DNA from: Rhodoferax ferrireducens
GTDB taxonomy: Bacteria > Pseudomonadota > Gammaproteobacteria > Burkholderiales > Burkholderiaceae_C
Direction: 5' to 3'
Assembly (NCBI GenBank): GCA_002083775.1
Contig: MTEI01000008.1
Span: forward strand, 62,001-126,000
DNA: 64,000 bases
Part shown: in pieces, positions 57,278 through 64,000 of the stretch
Numbering within the stretch: position 1 is the stretch's first letter
How the letters are laid out: the number at the start of each line of letters is the position of its first letter
Translations under genes and position numbers: made by a program
Notes under the pieces: generated by a model
Database searches by the model: none
Seen by the model: the letters and a program-made list of their open reading frames with translations, nothing else
What the model was told of the DNA's origin: nothing

Positions 57278-57342
57278 AGCTATTTTTAAGATAGCTATTA
57301 GCCCATACAATACAAGGGCTTGAGGCCAATTTTTCATATCAT
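57278..57342 (+). repeat. dispersed palindromic repeat, copy 8 (diverged)
   Basis: AAGATAGCTATTAGCCCATAC faces ATACAAGGGCTTGAGGCCAATTTTTC. The central arms are less well matched than in other copies. It lies between ggt and the J-domain gene. Confidence 0.75.
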
Positions 57343-57469
57343 TCTTGCCCATGTGCGACAGCCGTGCTAGCCACCTGACAGCAGGTTGGCAGCGCCCTGA
57401 TCCAGAGGCAAAACAAGCCCAGCCTGCCCGGCGACAATCTGGGTCTTCACTGTTTTTGCACGTTCAGCC

Positions 57470-58624
57470 ATGCCGCATCAACCCCATCTCTTCAGTGACG
57501 ACGAGCCCGCAAAGCCCGCCGCGCCATCGACCCCCGACAACCTGGCGCTCACCGCACTCAAGTTCAACACCAGCCAAATGTCGCCAGCGCAAAAGCGCTT
57601 CAACCAGTTGCTCAAGCAAACCGAAACACTGGCGCAGAAGATAGAGAGCACGCGTGTTTTGGTGGACCTGCATCGCACAGCCTGTGCCCGCACCTTGGGC
57701 CCGCTGGAAACTGCACGCGCGGCGTTCATGGGCCAGATGGTGCGCTGGCTGGACCAACGACTGCAGGCCAAGGGCCTGAGCGCCCGGCAAAAAGACATCG
57801 CCCGAGAGATTTTGTGCCACCTGGCGGCCAGCCTGGCCGCCGAGGGTGATGAAGCCATGCAAGCCCTGCACGATGCCCACAGCGATCAAACTCTGGACGA
57901 GATGGAAAAGGCGGATATTGCCGACATGCAAAGCCTGATGGAAGACGTGTTTGGTCACAAGCTGGGCGACGATGACAACCCGTTTGACAACCTGGACGAC
58001 CTCATGCGCGCCAACATGGCCCAGTTGCAGGCGCAGGCGCAAGCGGCGCAGGAGGCCCGGGCGCAGCATACCTCCAAACGCAAAAAGACCGCCGCCCAGC
58101 GCAAGACTAAAACCCAGACGCAAGATGCCGACGGAGCCCTGCGCACCCTCTACCGTCAGTTGGTCAGCGCCTTGCACCCGGACCGCGAACCCGATGCCGC
58201 CGAGCAGGCCCGCAAGACCGCGCTGATGAAAGACGCCAACACCGCCTACGAGCGCCGTGACCTGCTGGCCTTGCTGCATTTGCAACTGCAGGCCGATCTG
58301 GTGGATGACGAACACATTGCCAGCATGGCCAAAGACAAGCTCGCCGCCTTGACCACCTTGCTCAAGGAACGCGTGGCAGTATTGCAACGCGAGCTTTTTC
58401 AAATAGAAGCCCAGGCGCGTGCCGACTTTGGGCTGTCGCGCTACGCCCCTTTGAGTTCAGCCACCTTGAAAAGACAACTGGTCGAGTCAGAACTCAACTT
58501 GCACGAAGAAATTGCGCTGATGCAGCAAGACCTGAAACTGGTGCAGGACGACACGCGCTTCAAACGCTGGCTCAAGCAGCAAAAAGCCGCCCAGGACGAC
58601 TTTGACCCGCTGGATTTCTTTTAG
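57470..58624 (+). CDS. J-domain-like protein of unknown function
   Basis: A 384-residue cytoplasmic, largely alpha-helical protein. Residues ~222-280 look like a J-domain: LYRQLVSALHPDREPDAAEQARKTALMKDANTAYE contains the HPD tripeptide that stimulates DnaK. The N-terminal half is helical, with a conserved-looking KRFNQLLKQTETL segment. Between them is an acidic stretch (DDDNPFDNLDDL) and a basic one (KRKKTAAQRKTKTQ). No zinc-finger or Gly/Phe region, so it is not DnaJ itself; probably a DnaK co-chaperone with a private client. Confidence 0.75.
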   Translation: MPHQPHLFSDDEPAKPAAPSTPDNLALTALKFNTSQMSPAQKRFNQLLKQTETLAQKIESTRVLVDLHRTACARTLGPLETARAAFMGQMVRWLDQRLQAKGLSARQKDIAREILCHLAASLAAEGDEAMQALHDAHSDQTLDEMEKADIADMQSLMEDVFGHKLGDDDNPFDNLDDLMRANMAQLQAQAQAAQEARAQHTSKRKKTAAQRKTKTQTQDADGALRTLYRQLVSALHPDREPDAAEQARKTALMKDANTAYERRDLLALLHLQLQADLVDDEHIASMAKDKLAALTTLLKERVAVLQRELFQIEAQARADFGLSRYAPLSSATLKRQLVESELNLHEEIALMQQDLKLVQDDTRFKRWLKQQKAAQDDFDPLDFF

Positions 58625-58639
58625 CCTTGGTTTTTCAAC

Positions 58640-58692
58640 TTTAATAGCTGTCAGCCCATAGCGGATAAGGGCTGGAGGCTAATTTCCTGTAA
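58640..58692 (+). repeat. dispersed palindromic repeat, copy 9 (contains the end of the FIST gene)
   Basis: TTTAATAGCTGTCAGCCCATAG faces GGATAAGGGCTGGAGGCTAATTTCC. The minus-strand FIST gene ends inside it. Confidence 0.8.
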
Positions 58693-59962
58693 AGACTGTC
58701 AGCACCCCGGTGTAGCCATACAGGTGGTTGCGGGCGATCTCGCCGCCGGCAAAAAAGCCCACCAGCGGCACATCGCCCAGAGCGCGGCGGATGATCTGCA
58801 GCTCGGCACTCGGGCCCCCAAAATGCTCGCCGCCGCGCCCGGCGCAGCTGACATAAATCGCCCCGGCAATACCGCGTGCCGGGTGCGGCGCTGACTCGGC
58901 CTCGCTGGCGGCCAGTGCGGTGGCCGATTCGAGCGCCAGTTCCTGCGGCTCCAGTTCCTCGCGGATCTCGGCGCAGATGCGCATCAGGTCGGCACGGGCG
59001 GCCTGCACGTTGCGCTGGCAAAAGGCCAGTTCCATGCCTTCCTTGACCGGCGAGGTCACCGCCACGCCATAGCGCACCGGGTCCAGCCCGATGATGTTGC
59101 GCACCAGCACATCACTGCCAAAGTTACCGGTGCGGGTGATGGTGGGCGAGTCACTTGACGGGCCTGCGAACGCCCCGCGCTCGGTGATGCCCGCCAGCGT
59201 GGTGCGCACCGCCTGCAGAGCGTCGCGCGGCTGCTCCAGGCTCACGTCCAACTCGCGCAGCAAGACGTCCAGCGCGGGCTGGCCGTCCAAGCCCAGCACC
59301 AGGTTGTGTTCAGCCGCGGTGATGCGGTGGGCCTTGGCCACTGGCAGGCAACCCTGCGTGACGCGTGACACCATCGCCACGCCGGGCCCGAACGCCACGC
59401 CGCTCAAGCCACCGCTGAAGACGCCGCTGGCAGCGCCCTGGCCTTTGACATTGCCGTCGCCCGCCACCGCAAACTGCACCGATTTCCCCCGGCTGGACGA
59501 CAAGCCGCCAAACAGGTAACCCGAGTCGGTACGCGTGGCCATCTCGGCGATGAGGTCGGCCAGATCAGCGGTGTGCGGGTCAGCATGCACCAGCGCCGAA
59601 TGCGCCTCAAACGCCATCCCCAACGGGGCCACGCCAGAAAAAACACGGTATTGGTCGGTGGGCAGCTCGCACAGCATGACCGCCATGGCGGGCTCATCGA
59701 CATATTCCACGTTGTTGGCGGCAATGCCGACGCCCACCGTGCCAGCCCAGTCGGTCACCTCAGGCAGCTCACCGCTCAGGTGCGCCAGAATGTCCTGCGC
59801 ATGGGGCACGTAGCGGTCGGTGATGTAGAGCAGCGCCAGCGTCGGGCTACTGGCGTAGCCGTGCAGCGTCATCTGGGCACGCAACTGTGCCAGCACCAGG
59901 CCCGCCGCCATCTCCCAGCGTGGGTGAGTGGCGTGCGCGTAGGGGAACAACTTCACGATCAA
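58679..59962 (-). CDS. FIST N/C domain signal-transduction protein
   Basis: A 427-residue protein with an N-terminal FIST domain (LALLYITDRYVPHAQDILAHL, GTVGVGIAANNVEY, GYLFGGLSSSRG) and a C-terminal FIST_C domain (AIYVSCAGRGGEHFGGPSAELQIIRRALGDVPLVGFFAGGEIARNHLYGYTGVLTVF). FIST proteins are small-ligand sensors, proposed to bind amino acids. There is no output domain, so it must act through partners. The last residues TGN and the stop lie in a palindromic repeat. PhaM lies upstream, 36 bp from its start. Confidence 0.9.
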   Translation of the reverse strand: MIVKLFPYAHATHPRWEMAAGLVLAQLRAQMTLHGYASSPTLALLYITDRYVPHAQDILAHLSGELPEVTDWAGTVGVGIAANNVEYVDEPAMAVMLCELPTDQYRVFSGVAPLGMAFEAHSALVHADPHTADLADLIAEMATRTDSGYLFGGLSSSRGKSVQFAVAGDGNVKGQGAASGVFSGGLSGVAFGPGVAMVSRVTQGCLPVAKAHRITAAEHNLVLGLDGQPALDVLLRELDVSLEQPRDALQAVRTTLAGITERGAFAGPSSDSPTITRTGNFGSDVLVRNIIGLDPVRYGVAVTSPVKEGMELAFCQRNVQAARADLMRICAEIREELEPQELALESATALAASEAESAPHPARGIAGAIYVSCAGRGGEHFGGPSAELQIIRRALGDVPLVGFFAGGEIARNHLYGYTGVLTVFTGN

Positions 59963-59998
59963 CTCCTCGGGCGGGCAACGCCCTGTGTCGTCAACAAG

Positions 59999-60742
59999 TT
60001 AGCGGCGACGCGTTTCTTTGGTTGCAGCGGCGGGCGCTTTCTTGGCCGGGGCTTTGGTGGCGGCCGGGCTCTTCTTGGCGACAGCGCGTGTGGCGGCAGC
60101 GGGTGCTGCTTGACCGGCTGGCTTGGCCAGACCTTTGGCAGCCCCTTTGGCGGCGCCTTTGAGCATGTTTTTACCCATGTCCATGGCGCTGACCTTGCCA
60201 GCCTCGGCCATGGCGCTGGCCGCAATGGACTGGAACTGGTGCGTGAGCTGCGTCCAAAGTTGCATCGGGTCGACCATGCCCGCTACAGCGGCAGCCGCAG
60301 CAGGCTTGGCGGCGTCGGTCACTTTTTTGGCCATCTCTTCGGTTTTGCCCGCCACGTCGCTCACGGTCTGCACGGTGGCGGCAGCGGTGTCGGAGACTCT
60401 TTGCATGCTGGACGTCATGGTATCGGCGGCCTTGAGTTTGAAGGCATTGGCCATATCGCCCATGCTGAAATTCATGCCCTTGAGCGTGGCCAGGGTCATT
60501 TTTTGCACTTCAAGTGCCTGCACGGTGCCGGCCAGCGCCCGGGAGTTCTGGTCCAGCCAGAAATGCACGGCCTTGAGTTCGGCGATGCGTTTGTCCAGTT
60601 CTTCCACGCTCAGGGTCGGCGCAATCCAGTTGGCCATGTTGGGCATCTGCGGGATGGCTTGCTGGGTGCTCTTGGCCAGGTTCTGTAAAAAATCAAAGCC
60701 CGGTACAAATTGGGCAAAACCGGTGCTGGATGAATCGCTCAT
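59999..60742 (-). CDS. phaM: PHB granule-associated protein PhaM
   Basis: A 247-residue protein starting at ATG 60742 (MSDSSSTGFAQFVPGFDFLQNLAK). The N-terminal segment WIAPTLSVEELDKRIAELKAVHFWLDQNSRAL is the PhaM signature, followed by amphipathic helices. The C-terminal ~55 residues are Lys/Ala/Pro-rich (AKKSPAATKAPAKKAPAAATKE) and bind DNA in Ralstonia eutropha PhaM, which tethers granules to the nucleoid and activates PHB synthase. No phaC lies nearby. Presence implies polyhydroxybutyrate storage in this organism. Confidence 0.9.
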   Translation of the reverse strand: MSDSSSTGFAQFVPGFDFLQNLAKSTQQAIPQMPNMANWIAPTLSVEELDKRIAELKAVHFWLDQNSRALAGTVQALEVQKMTLATLKGMNFSMGDMANAFKLKAADTMTSSMQRVSDTAAATVQTVSDVAGKTEEMAKKVTDAAKPAAAAAVAGMVDPMQLWTQLTHQFQSIAASAMAEAGKVSAMDMGKNMLKGAAKGAAKGLAKPAGQAAPAAATRAVAKKSPAATKAPAKKAPAAATKETRRR

Positions 60743-60812
60743 GGGGGTCTCCTGTGGGTGTGGCTGGAAGAGGCAACAGCTTACCCCAACGCGCAGCCCT
60801 CTGTGCACCGAT

Positions 60813-61460
60813 TCATGCCCCGGTCAAACGAAGTTTGCGCGGCGCCAGCGAGGCCGACATGCCCGCCACCACCTCCAGCCCACGCAGCGCCTGGCGGCTG
60901 AAGCGCGCTTTTTGCGGCTTGCGGTCTTCCAGCACCGCCATGTCGCGCAGGCTGCCGAACACGCGCGACACGGTTTCGGGCGCTACGTCCAGGATGTCGC
61001 TCAGGTCAGCCAGGTGCGGCACAGCCACATCCCGCGCGGTGCGGCTGGCTGCAGCACCTTCCAGGGCACCACTCTGCGCAAACAGCAGCAGCAGCGCCTG
61101 AATGCGCCGCGCCGCGGGGCCGGTGCGCAGCGTCACCACCTCGCGGCAGCGCTGGTGCGCCACCACCACGCTTTCCATCAGGATGTGCATCATCTCTGTG
61201 CCATCGGCAGCCACAGGCACGAGTTGGCTGGCAATCACCGCACGCTGGCTCAGGGCCTCGTGCGTGCCGGCCCAGTGCTCGATCCCGATCACATCGCCGG
61301 GCAAGGCCAGGCGCACAAAACGGCTGGCCTCACCGGCAGGCGCGCTGTCAATGCGCAAGGCGCCCGACACCACGCGCCACAAGGCTTGCGAGGCGTCGGG
61401 CACCAACACCTCGCGCGAGGCGAGTTGACGGGCGTCTGCGGTTATGCTGATCGCGTCCAT
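60813..61460 (-). CDS. Crp/Fnr-family transcriptional regulator
   Basis: A 215-residue regulator starting at ATG 61460 with AGGAG 5 nt upstream. Residues 1-110 are a cyclic-nucleotide-binding-like beta-roll (LWRVVSGALRIDS, LALPGDVIGIEHW). The C-terminal Crp-type HTH contains LADLSDILDVAPETVSRVFGSLRDMAVLED. No N-terminal Fnr cysteine cluster is present, so direct oxygen sensing is unlikely. It lies next to, and on the same strand as, the copper-type TonB receptor gene; a functional link is possible. Upstream in-frame sequence to 61535 includes the repeat and is not used. Confidence 0.85.
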   Translation of the reverse strand: MDAISITADARQLASREVLVPDASQALWRVVSGALRIDSAPAGEASRFVRLALPGDVIGIEHWAGTHEALSQRAVIASQLVPVAADGTEMMHILMESVVVAHQRCREVVTLRTGPAARRIQALLLLFAQSGALEGAAASRTARDVAVPHLADLSDILDVAPETVSRVFGSLRDMAVLEDRKPQKARFSRQALRGLEVVAGMSASLAPRKLRLTGA

Positions 61461-61484
61461 AAAGACTCCTTTTTTTTGAGCATC

Positions 61485-61530
61485 AAAATGGCCTCCAGCC
61501 CTTATTTTTAAAGGGCCAGCAGCTATGACT
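61485..61530 (-). repeat. dispersed palindromic repeat, copy 10
   Basis: On the minus strand, ATAGCTGCTGGCCCTTTAAA faces ATAAGGGCTGGAGGCCATTTTGA. It lies between the TonB receptor gene and the Crp/Fnr gene, in the leader of the latter. Confidence 0.8.
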
Positions 61531-61562
61531 GTCATAGTTCTGCAAGAGGAGGCGACTCAGGT

Positions 61563-63908
61563 TCAGAACTTGACGTTCAGGCCCACGTAGACTGAGCGGC
61601 CCATGCCGGGGACAGCGGTACCGTAGGGGATGCCATTGATGCTCATGGTCGTGCCCTGGCCTGCATAGGCACCGCCGGTGGGCAGGTAGTAGAACTTGTC
61701 AAACAGGTTTTCCACACCCAGGTCGAGGCGCACCGTCTTCCACGAATAGCTGGTGCGCAGATGCACCAGGCTGTAGCCGGGGGTCTTGATCTCGTTGCGC
61801 ATGGCAGACACATCGGTCTTGGCCTTCACAGTCACCAGCTCCAGACTGTTGTCCCAGCCACCCAGCTTTTGCGTCACGGCCAGCTTGGCGTTGAGCGGCA
61901 TGATGTTGTACAGGTTGTCACCGGTATCGCGGTTGCTGCCCTGGGTGTAGTTCAACAGACCTTTGAAGCCGAAGTCACCCCAACTGGTTTTGGCCAGCGG
62001 CAGGTGACCAGACAGGTTCACACCATAAAGGCGGGCAGACTGGTTGACGTACTTCAGGACGACAAACGTGTTCGCGACCGGGACGGCAACCGCCGTGTTG
62101 GTGGCGGCAGCCCACTGAACGGCGTCGATGTAGTCATCTACCTGGGTATAGAACGGCGTCACCGTCATGCCCCAGCTGGTGTCGGCGGCGTGCCAATCAA
62201 AAGTGGCACTCAGGGTGTTAGCTTTTTCCGGGCTCAAGGCCAGGTTGCCAATGTAGCCGTTGCCATCACCCACAAAGTTGTTCATCACGCCAGCCATCGT
62301 CCAGGTGGACCACGGAAAACGCTCGTACACATTGGGCGAGCGCACCTTGTGGGCAAAGCCGAATTCGATGTCGTAGTTGGCATTGGCGGTGTAGGTGGCC
62401 AGAGCGGTGAAGTCGACGTTGGTGTCGGAGCTGGCGTGGCTCAGGGCGTTGAACACTAGCGCGTCCCGTGACTGGTAACCCATAGCCGCAGCTGCCGTGT
62501 TGTAGCCCTGCACATCGCCCGCATCCATCTTGACCTGCTCCACGCGAACACCGACCAAGGTCATCCACTGCGCGTTCTTGCGCGCTTCCCACTCAGCAAA
62601 GAGCGCGGTGCGATCGCGCTCGCCGTCTTGGATGTTCCAGAACGATTTACCAGGCTGTGCATAAGATGTGGTGGTAGGCGACCACATGCCCGCGCCCGAC
62701 GCTGGCCACCAGTCATTGAGGCGGTACTGCTGCAATTCGCCCCCCACACGCAACAGGTCTTGCGGACTCAGGATGACATCTGCCTTGACGCTTGCGCCGG
62801 TGGTTTTGCCCTCGGTGTACATCGGCATCCCCGCAGCGCAGGTGGGGCTGAGCGGACTGCATGCATAGCCAACGGGTGACGTGGGCCCGCCCGAGCTTGT
62901 CACGCCAATCCCGGCAAGCGTGCCGCCGTACCAGAACCGCTTGTCTGCCCCAAAGTCCATGAAGTGATCCACGTTCTCGCGGTAGGCGCGTGCCTCCAGC
63001 TTGCCCCAGTCAAACTGACCCAGGTAACGCAGGTTCAGGCTGTCTTGCTTGTTGTAGAGCATGTCCATGCGCTGGTTCGGGTACAGCTGAAACGGCATGT
63101 CCTGAATGCCGACCTTGGCCTCAAACAGGTGGTTGTCGCGCTTGAAGGCCAGGCCCAGGCTGTGGTTGCGCGTGTCGTAGGCGGTGGAGCCCACCTCATC
63201 GCGCGCCAGCGTATGGTCCACACGGCCGGTGAAGTCGTAGTTTTTGAAGTCACCACCGGCCACATAGTTGTCGGCCTTGGCGGTGGAGCCGCTGTAGCTG
63301 ATATTGAAAGCATCGGTGGCGTAGCTGGCTGACAGGTTCAGGCCACGCGCGTCGTTATTGCTGCGGTAAAAGGTGCCCACTTCGCCTTTGACGATCGGGC
63401 TTTGGCCCGGTGCAGCAAATTCGGGCGCACGCGATTCGGCCACGATGCTGCCGCCAATGCTGTCACCGCCCGCGCTCACCGGGGTGATACCGGCATAGAC
63501 CTTGAGCGTGCCCACGTTGGTCGGGTCGATGTACGACAGGGCCGGGTTCATGTGGTTGGGGCAGGAGGCAATCAGGTCCATGCCGTCCACCTTGATGCGC
63601 AGGCGGTCATCGGCCAGGCCGTTGATGGCGGGCAGGCTGGACACGCCCCCCGCGCCATACAGGCTGACACCGGGAATGTCTGCCAGCAGGCTGGCGGTGT
63701 CGCTGGTGGTGGCGAGCTTGGGCTTGAGGCTGGCAGCCGGGATGGGCTTGGCACCGGGTGCCGGGGTGACGTTGTCGGGTGTGCCGGTCACCGTCACCGT
63801 GGGCAGCGTGCCTGCCACGTCAGCGGCTTGCGCCTGGGCGCACAGCAGGGTCAAAACGGGCAGGGCCAGCGCCATAGCGCGGGCCAGAGAGTTCATGGGA
63901 AATGTCAT
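61563..63908 (-). CDS. oprC: TonB-dependent copper receptor, OprC/NosA family
   Basis: A 781-residue outer-membrane receptor. Signal peptide ends near residue 28 (AQAADVAG). A plug domain (ADIPGVSLYGAGGVSSLPAINGLADDRLRIKVDGM) precedes the 22-strand barrel, which ends in the membrane-signature YVGLNVKF. The OprC copper motifs are present: CxxxM at Cys116-Met120 (SCPNHMNP) and HxM at His315-Met317 (DHFMDF). OprC takes up copper, and NosA serves N2O reductase maturation. ATG at 63908 or 63896 are possible starts. The 12-bp palindrome at 63967 lies upstream. Confidence 0.92.
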   Translation of the reverse strand: MTFPMNSLARAMALALPVLTLLCAQAQAADVAGTLPTVTVTGTPDNVTPAPGAKPIPAASLKPKLATTSDTASLLADIPGVSLYGAGGVSSLPAINGLADDRLRIKVDGMDLIASCPNHMNPALSYIDPTNVGTLKVYAGITPVSAGGDSIGGSIVAESRAPEFAAPGQSPIVKGEVGTFYRSNNDARGLNLSASYATDAFNISYSGSTAKADNYVAGGDFKNYDFTGRVDHTLARDEVGSTAYDTRNHSLGLAFKRDNHLFEAKVGIQDMPFQLYPNQRMDMLYNKQDSLNLRYLGQFDWGKLEARAYRENVDHFMDFGADKRFWYGGTLAGIGVTSSGGPTSPVGYACSPLSPTCAAGMPMYTEGKTTGASVKADVILSPQDLLRVGGELQQYRLNDWWPASGAGMWSPTTTSYAQPGKSFWNIQDGERDRTALFAEWEARKNAQWMTLVGVRVEQVKMDAGDVQGYNTAAAAMGYQSRDALVFNALSHASSDTNVDFTALATYTANANYDIEFGFAHKVRSPNVYERFPWSTWTMAGVMNNFVGDGNGYIGNLALSPEKANTLSATFDWHAADTSWGMTVTPFYTQVDDYIDAVQWAAATNTAVAVPVANTFVVLKYVNQSARLYGVNLSGHLPLAKTSWGDFGFKGLLNYTQGSNRDTGDNLYNIMPLNAKLAVTQKLGGWDNSLELVTVKAKTDVSAMRNEIKTPGYSLVHLRTSYSWKTVRLDLGVENLFDKFYYLPTGGAYAGQGTTMSINGIPYGTAVPGMGRSVYVGLNVKF

Positions 63909-63966
63909 GGTGTTGGAGCGAATTGGGGGTTGCGAACAATGCTGAACCTGCCGATCTTCGGCAAGG

Positions 63967-63978
63967 TTGATGCATCAA
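63967..63978. promoter_or_regulatory. Perfect 12-bp palindrome upstream of the copper receptor gene
   Basis: TTGATGCATCAA is fully self-complementary and lies 59 bp before the receptor ATG. Its halves TTGAT and ATCAA equal Fnr half-sites but the spacing is 2, not 4, so it is not a standard Fnr box. Role as an operator is inferred from position only. Confidence 0.35.
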
Positions 63979-64000
63979 ATAAGCTTCTAGCCCTTTATTC
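63979..64000. repeat. dispersed palindromic repeat, copy 11 (cut by the window edge)
   Basis: AATAAGCTTCTAGCCCTTTATT matches the left part and first arm of the repeat; the second arm lies beyond the window. Confidence 0.6.

Overview
The window comes from a high-GC betaproteobacterium of the family Comamonadaceae, most likely Rhodoferax or a close relative. This rests on the gene set and order (glnK-amtB, lplT/alr, glcEF, PhaM, a ModE-ModADBC locus), on the protein sequences, and on a dispersed ~50-60 bp palindrome (core AGCCCTT...AAGGGCTAGAGGCC) found between and inside genes. It looks like chromosomal DNA. I see no phage, insertion sequence, integrase, rRNA, tRNA or CRISPR array.

Layout. 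1-3.4 kb: the 5' part of a YifB/ComM ATPase, then the nitrogen-sensing pair glnK-amtB behind an NtrC site and a sigma-54 promoter, closed by a terminator. 3.5-7.8 kb: an unknown ORF, an apparent pcm remnant, an SMP-30 lactonase and glycolate oxidase subunits glcE-glcF without an adjacent glcD. 7.9-13.5 kb: a PRC-barrel protein, four secreted or lipoprotein genes and a divergent OmpR-type two-component system. 13.6-17.9 kb: aroG, glutathione peroxidase, lplT and alr. 17.9-24.8 kb: an accessory-looking block between alr and radA, holding a degenerate HD-GYP protein, a VapBC-type toxin-antitoxin, a P-type ATPase, and a diheme cytochrome c overlapping a PQQ-like beta-propeller gene. 24.9-30 kb: radA, Skp/OmpH, a glycine-zipper protein, ilvE, a zinc-finger protein and a heptosyltransferase. 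30.2-33.7 kb: a second OmpR-type two-component system and an AmpG-like permease. 33.8-36.3 kb: a tightly overlapped MEMO1 - AMMECR1 - radical SAM operon (AmmeMemoRadiSam), a conserved but functionally unsolved system. 36.3-43.5 kb: a TlpA-like thioredoxin, an MFS exporter, an FAD oxidoreductase, NAD-type isocitrate dehydrogenase and a PBP1A-like enzyme. 43.7-50.9 kb: signalling genes, namely two paralogous PAS kinases back to back, a FixJ-type regulator and a PAS-GGDEF-EAL protein. 50.9-55.3 kb: molybdate uptake, modE-A-D-B-C, with two candidate ModE boxes. 55.4-64 kb: gamma-glutamyltransferase, a J-domain protein, a FIST sensor protein, the PHB-granule protein PhaM, a Crp/Fnr regulator and an OprC/NosA-type copper TonB receptor.

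Most noteworthy: (1) the AmmeMemoRadiSam operon; (2) the diheme cytochrome / beta-propeller pair, whose architecture recalls FoxE-FoxY of phototrophic iron oxidation; (3) the palindromic repeat family, which appears to have been captured in frame inside yifB, glcE and alr, to supply C-terminal codons or stops of several genes, and to supply a Shine-Dalgarno sequence to the P-type ATPase gene. All functional calls were made by reading motifs; no database search was run.
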